A DNA stretch of 5,012 nucleotides from Deltaproteobacteria bacterium. GTDB taxonomy: Bacteria; Desulfobacterota_E; Deferrimicrobia; Deferrimicrobiales; Deferrimicrobiaceae. Where the stretch lies: positions 1 through 5,012 of the forward strand of contig JAMDCN010000152.1 in NCBI GenBank assembly GCA_023489025.1, given 5' to 3'. Position 1 is the first letter of the stretch, and the number at the start of each line of letters is the position of its first letter. A program made the translations under genes and the position numbers. Positions 1 through 5,012 of the stretch are shown here, one piece after another. The notes beneath the pieces were generated by a model. It did not search any database, was not told where the DNA came from, and saw only the letters and a list, made by a program, of their open reading frames with translations.

Positions 1-232
1 CCAGGATGCCGACCACCGTGGACGGATGGAGGTACATCCGCCGGGCGAGGTCGGTCACCCGGATCGGCGCGGATTCCGCAACCACTTTCATGGCCCACAC
101 CTGCGGCCCGGTCAACCCACCGACCTTTTCGGCGCGCTTGGAGTAGCGGTGGACCACCTTGAACACGCGTCGAAGGTTGTCCAGGACATCGGCGATTTCC
201 TGGTCCCTTCGGGCGGGCGGCATCTTCTTCAC
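1..232 (-). CDS. MarR-family transcriptional regulator, N-terminal part (runs off left edge)
   Basis: A DNA-binding repressor or regulator of the MarR winged-helix family. The 77 visible residues begin with a basic segment and a first helix (about residues 10-37, ending HRYSKRAEKVGG). The start of the winged helix-turn-helix follows: LTGPQVWAMKVV (40-51), then RVTDLARRMYLHPSTVVGIL (58-77), which is the typical MarR recognition-helix region. The remainder, including the wing, lies outside the window. I chose the GTG at 232 over the ATG at 223 because GAGGAGGT (complement of 241-248) sits 8 bases before the GTG but 17 before the ATG. The gene is divergent from the ClC channel gene, and the intervening region carries a palindrome overlapping both candidate promoters. 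Autoregulation plus control of clc is therefore likely but inferred. The ligand cannot be told from this fragment. Confidence 0.88.
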   Translation of the reverse strand, partial: MKKMPPARRDQEIADVLDNLRRVFKVVHRYSKRAEKVGGLTGPQVWAMKVVAESAPIRVTDLARRMYLHPSTVVGIL

Positions 233-263
233 GCTGAAAAACCTCCTCGCGAGATATCAATTA

Positions 264-292
264 ATTTTAACACAAATGATTTGTATGATAAA
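264..292 (-). promoter_or_regulatory. Candidate marR promoter
   Basis: On the minus strand, TTTATC (complement of 287-292) and TAAAAT (complement of 264-269) are separated by 17 bases. They resemble a sigma-70 -35 (3 of 6) and -10 (5 of 6). The palindrome at 272-284 lies in the spacer, so a bound repressor would block polymerase. The -10 lies about 32 bases before the GTG start. Confidence 0.4.
265..291. promoter_or_regulatory. Candidate MarR operator (palindrome), copy 1
   Basis: ACAAATGATTTGT at 272-284 is a perfect 6-1-6 inverted repeat. Matches continue imperfectly outward to 265 and 291. Its size and position, between a MarR gene and a divergent target and overlapping candidate -35/-10 elements for both directions, are what is known of MarR-family autoregulatory operators. 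That MarR binds here is inferred from location and symmetry. Confidence 0.65.
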
Positions 293-370
293 AAGATGGG
301 CGCACGCATGGAGTATAATTTCCCGTGTCATTGTACATATTCATGAGGCGGGGAGGAACCTGACCACCCG

Positions 371-2155
371 ATGGAATTCATCGAACAACTTCGGGATAGG
401 CTTTCGAGGGAGTTGTCCCGGCTCCCTTCGCAATTCCGCCTCATGCTCCTTTCCATCGGGGTCGGAATCGTCGCGGGCCTCGGGGCGATCCTGTTCGACC
501 GGCTCCTCGGGTGGATGCTGCACTACGTACTGGAATCATTCACCGGGTATGCGGAGCCGGGGGCGGGATCTCCCGCCGCGTCGCTCTTCACGCTCGCCCC
601 GGTCCGGTCCCTCTGGTTTTTCATCATCCCCGCCCTCGGAGGACTTGTCTCCGGGGTGATCGTCTATCTCATCGCCCCGGAGGCGGAGGGGCATGGGACC
701 GACGCCATGATCGAAGCGTTCCACCTCCAGGGGGGGAAGATACGAAAACGGGTGCCGTTCATCAAGATCGTCGCATCGGCCTTGACGATGGGAACCGGTG
801 GGTCCGCCGGAAAGGAAGGCCCGATCGCGCAGATCGGGTCGGGGTTCGGGTCCTCCTTCGCCTCCCTGCTGAAACTGAAAGCGCGCGAGCGGAGGATCCT
901 CGTGCTGGCCGGAGCCGCCGGCGGGATCGGCGCGATCTTCCAGGCGCCGCTGGGCGCGGCCCTGTTCGCCCCCGAGGTGCTGTACCGGGAGGCGGAGTTC
1001 GAGTACGAGGCGATCCTCCCTTGTATCGTCTCCTCGATCACCGCGTACGCCGCCTACACGCAACTCTACAAGCGAGGGGCGCTATTTTTCCCCGGTACGG
1101 TCGGCTTGTCCCTGCCGGGCGAACTTCTCCCGTACGCCCTCTTCGGCGTCGTATGCGCGCTGACCGGGTTTCTCTACGTACGCGTCTTCTACGGCTCCCG
1201 GGACCGTTTCTTCCGACCGCTTCGGATCCACAAGATGCTGAAACCGGCGGTGGGGGGGCTCATGCTGGGGACGATCGCGTACGCGTTCCCCCAGATCACG
1301 GCCGGCGGCTACGGCTGGGTGCAGATGGCCCTCGAGGGGAAGATGATCTGGTGGACGATGCTCCTCCTCGTCTTCCTGAAGATCCTCGGCACCTCCTGCA
1401 CCATCGGATCGGGCGGGAGCGGCGGCGTGTTCGGTCCCTCGGTCTTCATCGGCGCGATGCTCGGCGGAGCGTTCGGCTTCCTCGGCCATCAGGTCGCCCC
1501 GGGGTGGGTCGTGAACCCAAACTCGTTCGTGCTTGTGGGGATCGGCGGCTTCTTCGCCGGCGTCGCCAAGACCCCGATCTCCGCCATCATCATGGCGTGC
1601 GAGATGAGCGCGAGCTACACCTTGCTGGTCCCGCTGATGCTCGTATCGTCGACCTCGTACCTGCTGCTGCGCAACACCAGCCTGTACGAGAAGCAGCAGA
1701 TCAGCCGGATCGCGTCGCCCGCCCACCTCACCGAGTTCGCCCGGGGGATGCTGGAGAAGATCCGGGTGCACGAGGCGATCGACGAACGTCCGATCACCCG
1801 CATCCCGGAAGACATGCCGTTCGCGGAGTTGGTGAAGACGGTCACCCGTTCGGGGGCGTCCCATTTCCCGGTGGTCGACCGGGCGGGGCGGATGACCGGG
1901 ATCGTGTCGATCAACGACATCCGGGCGGTCCTCTTCGAGGAGACGATCGATCAGTTGATCGTGGCGCGGGACGTCGCAACGCCCAATGTCGTGCGGGTGC
2001 TCTGGAACGACACTCTCCAGCAGGCCCTCGACAAGATGGCGGCGATCCACGTGGACGAGTTGCCGGTCGCCCGGGAAGAGCGGCCGGACGAGATCGTGAC
2101 GATGATCTCGAAGCGGGACATCATCGACTATTATTACGGAAGAAGCACTTCGTAG
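371..2155 (+). CDS. ClC-family chloride channel/transporter with C-terminal CBS pair
   Basis: An inner-membrane anion channel or Cl-/H+ exchanger of 594 residues: a ClC membrane domain (about 20-440) followed by two CBS domains (about 465-523 and 534-588), which in this family bind adenine nucleotides and regulate gating. Family motifs are in order: APEAEGHGTD (102-111) at the GSGIP filter position, GKEGP (147-151) with gating glutamate E149, FAPEV (199-203), GGVFGP (351-356), and Y439 in SLYEKQ at the filter-tyrosine position. The internal proton glutamate of E. coli ClcA (E203) aligns with V203 here, as in channel-type ClCs, so passive conduction is possible. The first filter motif is also non-canonical. 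ATG 371 is the first start after an in-frame stop at 344-346; GGGAGGA (351-357) precedes it by 13 bases, slightly far. The gene is divergent from marR and convergent with the MscS gene. The family call is firm; transport mode and exact anion are uncertain. Confidence 0.95.
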   Translation: MEFIEQLRDRLSRELSRLPSQFRLMLLSIGVGIVAGLGAILFDRLLGWMLHYVLESFTGYAEPGAGSPAASLFTLAPVRSLWFFIIPALGGLVSGVIVYLIAPEAEGHGTDAMIEAFHLQGGKIRKRVPFIKIVASALTMGTGGSAGKEGPIAQIGSGFGSSFASLLKLKARERRILVLAGAAGGIGAIFQAPLGAALFAPEVLYREAEFEYEAILPCIVSSITAYAAYTQLYKRGALFFPGTVGLSLPGELLPYALFGVVCALTGFLYVRVFYGSRDRFFRPLRIHKMLKPAVGGLMLGTIAYAFPQITAGGYGWVQMALEGKMIWWTMLLLVFLKILGTSCTIGSGGSGGVFGPSVFIGAMLGGAFGFLGHQVAPGWVVNPNSFVLVGIGGFFAGVAKTPISAIIMACEMSASYTLLVPLMLVSSTSYLLLRNTSLYEKQQISRIASPAHLTEFARGMLEKIRVHEAIDERPITRIPEDMPFAELVKTVTRSGASHFPVVDRAGRMTGIVSINDIRAVLFEETIDQLIVARDVATPNVVRVLWNDTLQQALDKMAAIHVDELPVAREERPDEIVTMISKRDIIDYYYGRSTS

Positions 2156-2168
2156 CAGGGGCGGTTCC

Positions 2169-2205
2169 GCGCCACCGGTGGGCGCCGGCGGACCGGAAAG
2201 CCGCC
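2169..2205. terminator. Possible hairpin(s) between convergent genes
   Basis: The 85-base gap between the converging stop codons holds two GC-rich inverted repeats: GCGCCACC/GGTGGGCGC (2169-2185, one bulged base, little room for a loop) and GGCGG/CCGCC (2187-2191 and 2201-2205, 9-base loop). Neither is followed by a T run on either strand, so a classical intrinsic terminator is not shown. Confidence 0.25.
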
Positions 2206-2240
2206 TTGCCCCCCGAAGACGGCGCCTGATGTCGAAGCCC

Positions 2241-3293
2241 TCAGTTCTTGTTCAGGTACAGGGTCCGGGTCGGGTAGGCGAACTCGATCCGGCGTTTCCC
2301 GAACTCCTCGTAGATCCGCAGGTTGGCCATTTGCTGGATGTCCATGTATTTCGTGTAGTCGTTCCCGTCGACGTAATAGACGATCTCGTAGATCAGGCTG
2401 AAGTCCCCGCAGGAAAAGAAGTGGACCCGGTCCAGGGCCGCCCCCTCGATCTCCCGGAAGATGTCCGCGACGATCCCCGGGATCTCCCGTAGAAGCGTGG
2501 CCGGGGTCTGGTACGTCACGCCGAGCCGGAACGCCACCCGCCGCCTCGCCATCCGCTTGTAGTTGCGCACCCTCGAGTCGGTGAGGTCCTTGTTGGACAC
2601 GACGATCTGCTCTCCATCGAGGCTTGCGATGCGCGTGGTCTTGATCCCGAAGCGTTCGATGACTCCCATGTAATCGCCGACGACGACGAAATCGCCGATC
2701 TCGAAGGGGCGGTCGAACAGGATGACGAAGTAGCCGAACAGGTCGCCGAGGATGGCCTGCGCCGCGAGGGCGATGGCGATCCCGCCGATGCCGAGCCCCG
2801 CGACCACGGTGGAGATCCTGAACCCGAGGTTGTCGAGCATGAAGAGGGCGCCGGTGATCCAGACCAGGGCCTTCGCCAGGCCTACGACCCCCTTCAGTGC
2901 GCGGTCGCTGGAGGCGTCCTCCCCCCGCTTCCGCATGTACTCCTCGAAGCCGTACCGCACGAGAGCAACGAGGAAAAAGATGACGATGAGCGTCAGGAGG
3001 ACGATCCCGGCCACGTCGATGATCCGCTCGACCCGGGGCGTGAGCGTCAGGAACCGGAGGGCGGCCTGCGCGATTCCGAGGTAGGCCAGCGGGATTCCCG
3101 TCCCGCGGATCCGGTCGACGAGGAAGTCGTCGTACGTGGTTGAGGTTTTTTCCGCCCACGCCTTCAGGCGTCGCATCGCCAGGCTCTCCACGATCCGCAC
3201 CGCGAGGATGCCCCCGACGATGATCGCCAGGCAGACGAGGTACTCCGAAATCCGGTTGTGGTAGAACTCCCGCCGCAGGATATCCTCGATCAT
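2241..3293 (-). CDS. MscS-family small-conductance mechanosensitive channel
   Basis: An inner-membrane tension-gated channel of 350 residues that would release ions and small solutes on hypo-osmotic shock. Hydrophobic segments lie near 16-36, 67-82, 91-112 and 136-154. The pore-lining helix at about 161-193 has the Gly/Ala-rich pattern VVAGLGIGGIAIALAAQAIL of MscS TM3, followed by GDLFGYFVILFDRPFEIGD. The beta domain (about 194-245) includes FGIKTTRIASLDGEQIVVSN, and the C-terminal alpha/beta part ends in IEFAYPTRTLYL (336-347), the usual MscS ending. E. coli MscS has 286 residues and three TM helices; the extra N-terminal helices resemble the longer YnaI-type members. ATG 3293 has GGGAGGAG just upstream. 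It converges on clc. A short reading frame ending 15 bases upstream suggests it was the second gene of an operon whose first gene is now truncated. Confidence 0.95.
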   Translation of the reverse strand: MIEDILRREFYHNRISEYLVCLAIIVGGILAVRIVESLAMRRLKAWAEKTSTTYDDFLVDRIRGTGIPLAYLGIAQAALRFLTLTPRVERIIDVAGIVLLTLIVIFFLVALVRYGFEEYMRKRGEDASSDRALKGVVGLAKALVWITGALFMLDNLGFRISTVVAGLGIGGIAIALAAQAILGDLFGYFVILFDRPFEIGDFVVVGDYMGVIERFGIKTTRIASLDGEQIVVSNKDLTDSRVRNYKRMARRRVAFRLGVTYQTPATLLREIPGIVADIFREIEGAALDRVHFFSCGDFSLIYEIVYYVDGNDYTKYMDIQQMANLRIYEEFGKRRIEFAYPTRTLYLNKN

Positions 3294-3308
3294 CGTCTCC
3301 TCCCGAAG

Positions 3309-3360
3309 CTATTTCTCCTCCATGCGGGAGATCCGCTCGATGATCTCCAGTGTCGGAACC
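3309..3360 (-). pseudogene. C-terminal remnant of an unidentified gene upstream of the MscS gene
   Basis: On the minus strand, a frame reading VPTLEIIERISRMEEK ends in TAG at 3311-3309. This is followed by the GGGAGGAG ribosome site and ATG of the MscS gene 15 bases on, the spacing of operon neighbours. Third codon positions are mostly G or C (13 of 16), and the peptide looks like a charged amphipathic helix, both consistent with real coding sequence. Upstream it meets the serine hydrolase stop codon (3361-3363) in another frame, and no body of the gene remains. I do not recognise the protein. A chance open stretch of this length is possible, so this is an inference. Confidence 0.4.
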
Positions 3361-4506
3361 TCAGTAAAAGTCGTAGCGCTTCGCAATGCCCCGGTAAATG
3401 GTCCCGGACACGTTGCGGATCACCGCGCCGCGTGAGCGGATCCAGGCCGTGTAGTCGCGGGCGCGCCGATCTTTCTCGATGATGCCGATCACGGTATAGG
3501 GGTAACGCTTGCCGTCCGGACCCTTGACATTCAGGATTCCCACATCGCCGCAGACGCGCGCGGTGCTGCCGGTCTTGTTGTAAACCCGGGCGCTTCCCGG
3601 GATGCTCGCTACGCCCGTGAGGATCCTGTCGGGTCCCGGCAGCGCCATCAGGCGTTTGATCTCCCGGGCGCCGGCGATGTCTTCTTCCCAGACCGCATAC
3701 AGGAAGCGGCTGTAGTCGTGGGCGGATGCCTTGTTGCGATAAGTTCGCCCACCGGGCGGGATATATTCGACGAGGCGCGTATCCTGGAAGATGCCGGGGT
3801 AATTACGTTTCAGCATGCGTTCAGCCGCCTTCGGACCGCCCACCTTCCGGAGCAACCAATTGGCGGCGGAATTGCTCGAATGCTGGATCGCCAGCTCCAT
3901 GTGCCGGCGACTGTTCTTGCCGTAAATCAGCTCACCCTTCTCGACCTTGCAAAGGAAAGCCGCGGCGAGAAATAGTTTCACCATGCTGGCCGCTTCGAGT
4001 TGCTCGTCCTCATGAATGCTGACCAACTTTTCGCCGGCGGTGAAATCATACACCGACCAGGCTGTATGCTCATCGTCCTTGATCCTGCCTTCCCGGCGCA
4101 GGCGGCGGATGTAACCTTTGACGGCAGCCTCGAGGTCGAGGATCTCGCGGCTGCGTTCGGTTTCCGTCCAATCCTGCGAACGCACCGGGCCGGCCGCTTC
4201 CAGGCCCCTGGATTGCAGCAGCCGGGTATGGATTTTCGCGACCCGTGTCGCCCCGGCGCGGCCCCCATGGCGCGCGTAGACCAGACCGAACAGGTCGCCC
4301 TTGGCGACCACCTTGAGGCTGTCGGTCACATCCGGCCCCAGCACCCCGGCTACCCGGTCGTGGTAGTCAAGAACACCGGTAAGACTCCGCGACCAGAAAT
4401 AGGAAACGTCGTAGCGATCCGCGGCGGCCGCAGCCGGCGACATCGCCGCCAGTCCCAGCAGGGCGGCGACTATGGAAAGGAAGGGGCGCCCGATGGCTCG
4501 CAACAT
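3361..4506 (-). CDS. Exported class A beta-lactamase-fold serine hydrolase
   Basis: A secreted serine hydrolase of the beta-lactamase/transpeptidase-like superfamily, 381 residues from the start chosen. A signal peptide covers about 1-29 (MLRAIGRPF, a hydrophobic core, then MSPAAAAA before DRYD). An extra N-terminal region (about 30-116) precedes the catalytic domain. The active-site motifs are SMVK (174-177, nucleophile S174 and K177), SSN (210-212, the SDN position, inside HSSNSAAN) and KTG (311-313). The omega-loop ExxLN signature is not clear; E247 in RLVEYIPPGG is the best candidate for Glu166. Wall-peptide hydrolysis is as plausible as beta-lactam hydrolysis, and resistance should not be assumed. 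ATG 4506 has a weak GGCGGG site 7 bases upstream. ATG 4533 would add nine residues but has no ribosome site and lies inside sequence aligning to the marR leader. Some lines are only 53-58% GC, below clc, hinting at separate origin. Confidence 0.88.
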   Translation of the reverse strand: MLRAIGRPFLSIVAALLGLAAMSPAAAAADRYDVSYFWSRSLTGVLDYHDRVAGVLGPDVTDSLKVVAKGDLFGLVYARHGGRAGATRVAKIHTRLLQSRGLEAAGPVRSQDWTETERSREILDLEAAVKGYIRRLRREGRIKDDEHTAWSVYDFTAGEKLVSIHEDEQLEAASMVKLFLAAAFLCKVEKGELIYGKNSRRHMELAIQHSSNSAANWLLRKVGGPKAAERMLKRNYPGIFQDTRLVEYIPPGGRTYRNKASAHDYSRFLYAVWEEDIAGAREIKRLMALPGPDRILTGVASIPGSARVYNKTGSTARVCGDVGILNVKGPDGKRYPYTVIGIIEKDRRARDYTAWIRSRGAVIRNVSGTIYRGIAKRYDFY

Positions 4507-4539
4507 GTTGCAACCCGCCACGCAAGAGATCATTTGTTG

Positions 4540-4568
4540 TTTTTAGCACAAATGGTTTGTATGGTAAA
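4540..4568 (-). promoter_or_regulatory. Candidate promoter of the serine hydrolase gene
   Basis: On the minus strand, TTTACC (complement of 4563-4568) and TAAAAA (complement of 4540-4545) are 17 bases apart, the same arrangement and aligned positions as the candidate marR promoter at 264-292. The near-palindrome at 4548-4560 fills the spacer. The -10 lies 33 bases before ATG 4506. Confidence 0.4.
4541..4567. promoter_or_regulatory. Candidate MarR operator, copy 2
   Basis: This segment matches 265-291 at 24 of 27 bases, the three differences all being A in copy 1 and G here. The core ACAAATGGTTTGT (4548-4560) keeps the five outer base pairs of each arm. An additional half-site-like CATTTGT (4531-4537) forms a spaced inverted repeat with ACAAATG (4548-4554). 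Retention of arms and promoter-like elements, although the adjoining clc copy is destroyed, fits a site still used for the serine hydrolase gene; this is inferred. Confidence 0.55.
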
Positions 4569-4621
4569 AGAAACATTGCGCACGCGGTTTTGTCGATCGC
4601 TTTATCGTCCATATCCACCAA

Positions 4622-4731
4622 GCGGTGCCGTTCGAGGAGACGATCGCCCCGTTGATCGTAGCGGTGAAATCGTCTCCATGATCCCGAAGAGGGAGGTCGT
4701 GAACCGCTACTACGGCCGGAGCAGGGCCTGA
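4622..4731 (+). pseudogene. Remnant of a second ClC gene (two CBS-region fragments)
   Basis: One frame from 4622 reads AVPFEETIAPLIVA, matching AVLFEETIDQLIVA at residues 519-532 of the intact ClC protein. In a different frame, from about 4666 to the TGA at 4729-4731, it reads EIVSMIPKREVVNRYYGRSR, matching EIVTMISKRDIIDYYYGRST at 574-593. About 40 codons between the two pieces are missing, and the deletion shifts the frame; everything before residue 519, including the membrane domain, is absent. No intact product is possible. The sequence differs clearly from the intact gene, so it came from an older or foreign paralogue rather than a fresh local duplication. It ends 17 bases before the next start codon, so that gene may once have been downstream of this clc. 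Confidence 0.75.
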
Positions 4732-4748
4732 CGGGAGGCAACCCGGAC

Positions 4749-5012
4749 ATGCGAAAGAAACGGATCGTCACGGCGGCGATTCTGGGCGCCGTGGCCCTCG
4801 CCTTTTTCCTCGGCGACCCGGTCGTGCGGGATACGGGCCCTGCCGGCGGATCCGCCGACGCCGGGAAGGAACCGCAGCGCGAGATCGCCGACACGGTCCG
4901 CAAGGGCGAAACCGTGTCGACGATCTTCGAAAAGCACCACCTGGACCTCGGCGAACTGTTCCGGATGCGGCAGGCCTCGGCAAGCATCCACCCCCTGCGC
5001 GCCATCTCCGTG
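4749..5012 (+). CDS. Probable M23-type envelope peptidase with LysM/OapA-like segment, N-terminal part (runs off right edge)
   Basis: The first 88 residues of an exported or membrane-anchored protein. A basic start (MRKKR) and a hydrophobic stretch (about 6-22) form a signal anchor or signal peptide, then a Gly/Ala/Pro-rich linker leads to a segment at about 45-88. That segment contains VRKGETVSTIFEKHHLDLGE, the pattern of the LysM/OapA-like module preceding the catalytic domain of many M23 (MepM-type) peptidoglycan endopeptidases. The catalytic HxxxD and HxH residues would lie beyond the window, so M23 identity is inferred from the N-terminal architecture alone. ATG 4749 has GGGAGG (4733-4738) 10 bases upstream. 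It lies just downstream of the clc remnant on the same strand. With clc collapsed, its promoter is unclear; readthrough from the copy 2 region is possible. Confidence 0.7.
   Translation, partial: MRKKRIVTAAILGAVALAFFLGDPVVRDTGPAGGSADAGKEPQREIADTVRKGETVSTIFEKHHLDLGELFRMRQASASIHPLRAISV

Larger units (their letters stand above)
261..319 (+). promoter_or_regulatory. Candidate promoter(s) for the ClC gene
   Basis: Two possible -10 boxes face the channel gene. TATGAT (284-289) lies 17 bases after a weak -35, TTAATT (261-266), and overlaps the end of the palindrome. TATAAT (314-319) is a perfect -10 but has no recognisable -35. The first is conserved in the second copy (TATGGT at 4560-4565); the second is not. 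Which one is used cannot be decided from sequence. Confidence 0.4.
233..350. repeat. Divergent promoter/leader region, copy 1 (pairs with 4507-4625)
   Basis: This stretch between marR and the ClC gene has a diverged second copy at about 4507-4625. The best-conserved part is 265-291, matching 4541-4567 at 24 of 27 bases. Weaker similarity extends left through the marR ribosome site to its start codon. To the right there is a shared GCGCACGC (300-307 and 4578-4585), then a loosely similar stretch (about 16 of 24 bases, 329-352 against 4602-4625) up to the clc ribosome site. I aligned this by eye, so the outer boundaries are approximate. Confidence 0.65.
4507..4625. repeat. Divergent promoter/leader region, copy 2 (pairs with 233-350)
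   Basis: The second copy of the marR/clc intergenic region. Leftwards the match runs through GAGATC and a GCGTGGCGGG segment aligning with the marR ribosome site GCGAGGAGG, ending at the hydrolase ATG. Rightwards it includes GCGCACGC (4578-4585) and a loose match (about 16 of 24 bases, 4602-4625) to the clc leader, ending where clc-like CBS coding sequence begins. It lacks the perfect TATAAT of copy 1. Boundaries are by eye. Confidence 0.6.

Noticed and set aside
332..337. TGTACA palindrome in the ClC leader as a second operator
   Set aside because: It is only six bases and is not conserved in copy 2 (CGTCCA at the aligned place).
308..346. 12-codon leader peptide frame (MEYNFPCHCTYS) before the ClC gene
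   Set aside because: It has no ribosome site, overlaps the TATAAT box, is absent from copy 2, and shows no attenuator-type structure or codon run after it.
511..2229. Long (572 codon) frame overlapping the ClC gene, and similar long minus-strand frames at 1082-2050 and 2134-3159
   Set aside because: They are Arg/Pro/Gly-rich translations of high-GC DNA in the wrong frame, lacking domains, while the overlapping frames are clear ClC and MscS proteins.
3361..4533. Insertion sequence or integron cassette carrying the hydrolase
   Set aside because: No transposase or integrase, no terminal inverted repeats, no target-site duplication and no attC-like structure could be seen at the two ends.
4598..4621. 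Reading the segment just before the clc scrap as further CBS coding sequence (FIVHIHQ compared with GIVSINDIR)
   Set aside because: It fits a few residues only with a gap, and it aligns at least as well with the untranslated clc leader, so I did not extend the pseudogene to the left.
4000..4731. 243-residue open frame on the plus strand opposite the serine hydrolase
   Set aside because: Most of it is the antisense of the hydrolase gene. Only its last 20 or so residues match anything (the clc tail), and they belong to the pseudogene fragment.

Overview
The window is high-GC bacterial DNA (about 60-70% in the lines I counted by hand), dense with genes and with strong GGAGG-type ribosome sites. 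The protein style (a MarR regulator, a CBS-domain ClC channel of the GHGTD type, a long MscS channel and an OapA/LysM-type M23 peptidase) suggests a Geobacter-like or related deltaproteobacterium (Desulfobacterota). That assignment rests on memory of these families, not on a search.

Layout from left to right. (1) At 1-232 on the minus strand lies the N-terminal part of a MarR-family regulator, cut by the window edge. (2) A 138-base divergent intergenic region (233-370) holds a perfect 13-bp palindrome overlapping candidate promoters for both flanking genes. (3) A ClC chloride channel with two C-terminal CBS domains occupies 371-2155 (+). (4) A convergent MscS-family mechanosensitive channel occupies 2241-3293 (-). 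(5) A short tail of what looks like a truncated upstream partner of the MscS gene lies at 3309-3360 (-). (6) An exported class A beta-lactamase-fold serine hydrolase lies at 3361-4506 (-) and is somewhat less GC-rich in parts. (7) A second, diverged copy of the marR/clc divergent promoter region lies at about 4507-4625. It is followed by a collapsed remnant of a second clc gene (4622-4731, only two pieces of the CBS region left). (8) The start of an M23-type envelope peptidase runs off the right edge (4749-5012, +).

The main point is the duplicated promoter region. Positions 265-291 and 4541-4567 match at 24 of 27 bases. The similarity continues leftwards to the start codon of marR in one copy and of the serine hydrolase in the other, with nearly equal spacing (46 and 48 bases from palindrome centre to start codon). 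On the right it continues less clearly into the clc leader, and then clc-like CBS coding scraps follow. The simplest reading is that a second marR-clc style locus once stood here. Its clc has decayed to a scrap, and a serine hydrolase gene now occupies the regulator's place behind a retained MarR-type operator. The same MarR protein may therefore control both the channel and the hydrolase; this is inference.

Functionally, the intact ClC and MscS channels suggest ion and osmotic homeostasis, and the two right-hand proteins act on the cell wall. I found no transposase, tRNA, rRNA or CRISPR array. I see an unusual, rearranged accessory patch, but not strong evidence of a wholly new multi-gene system.
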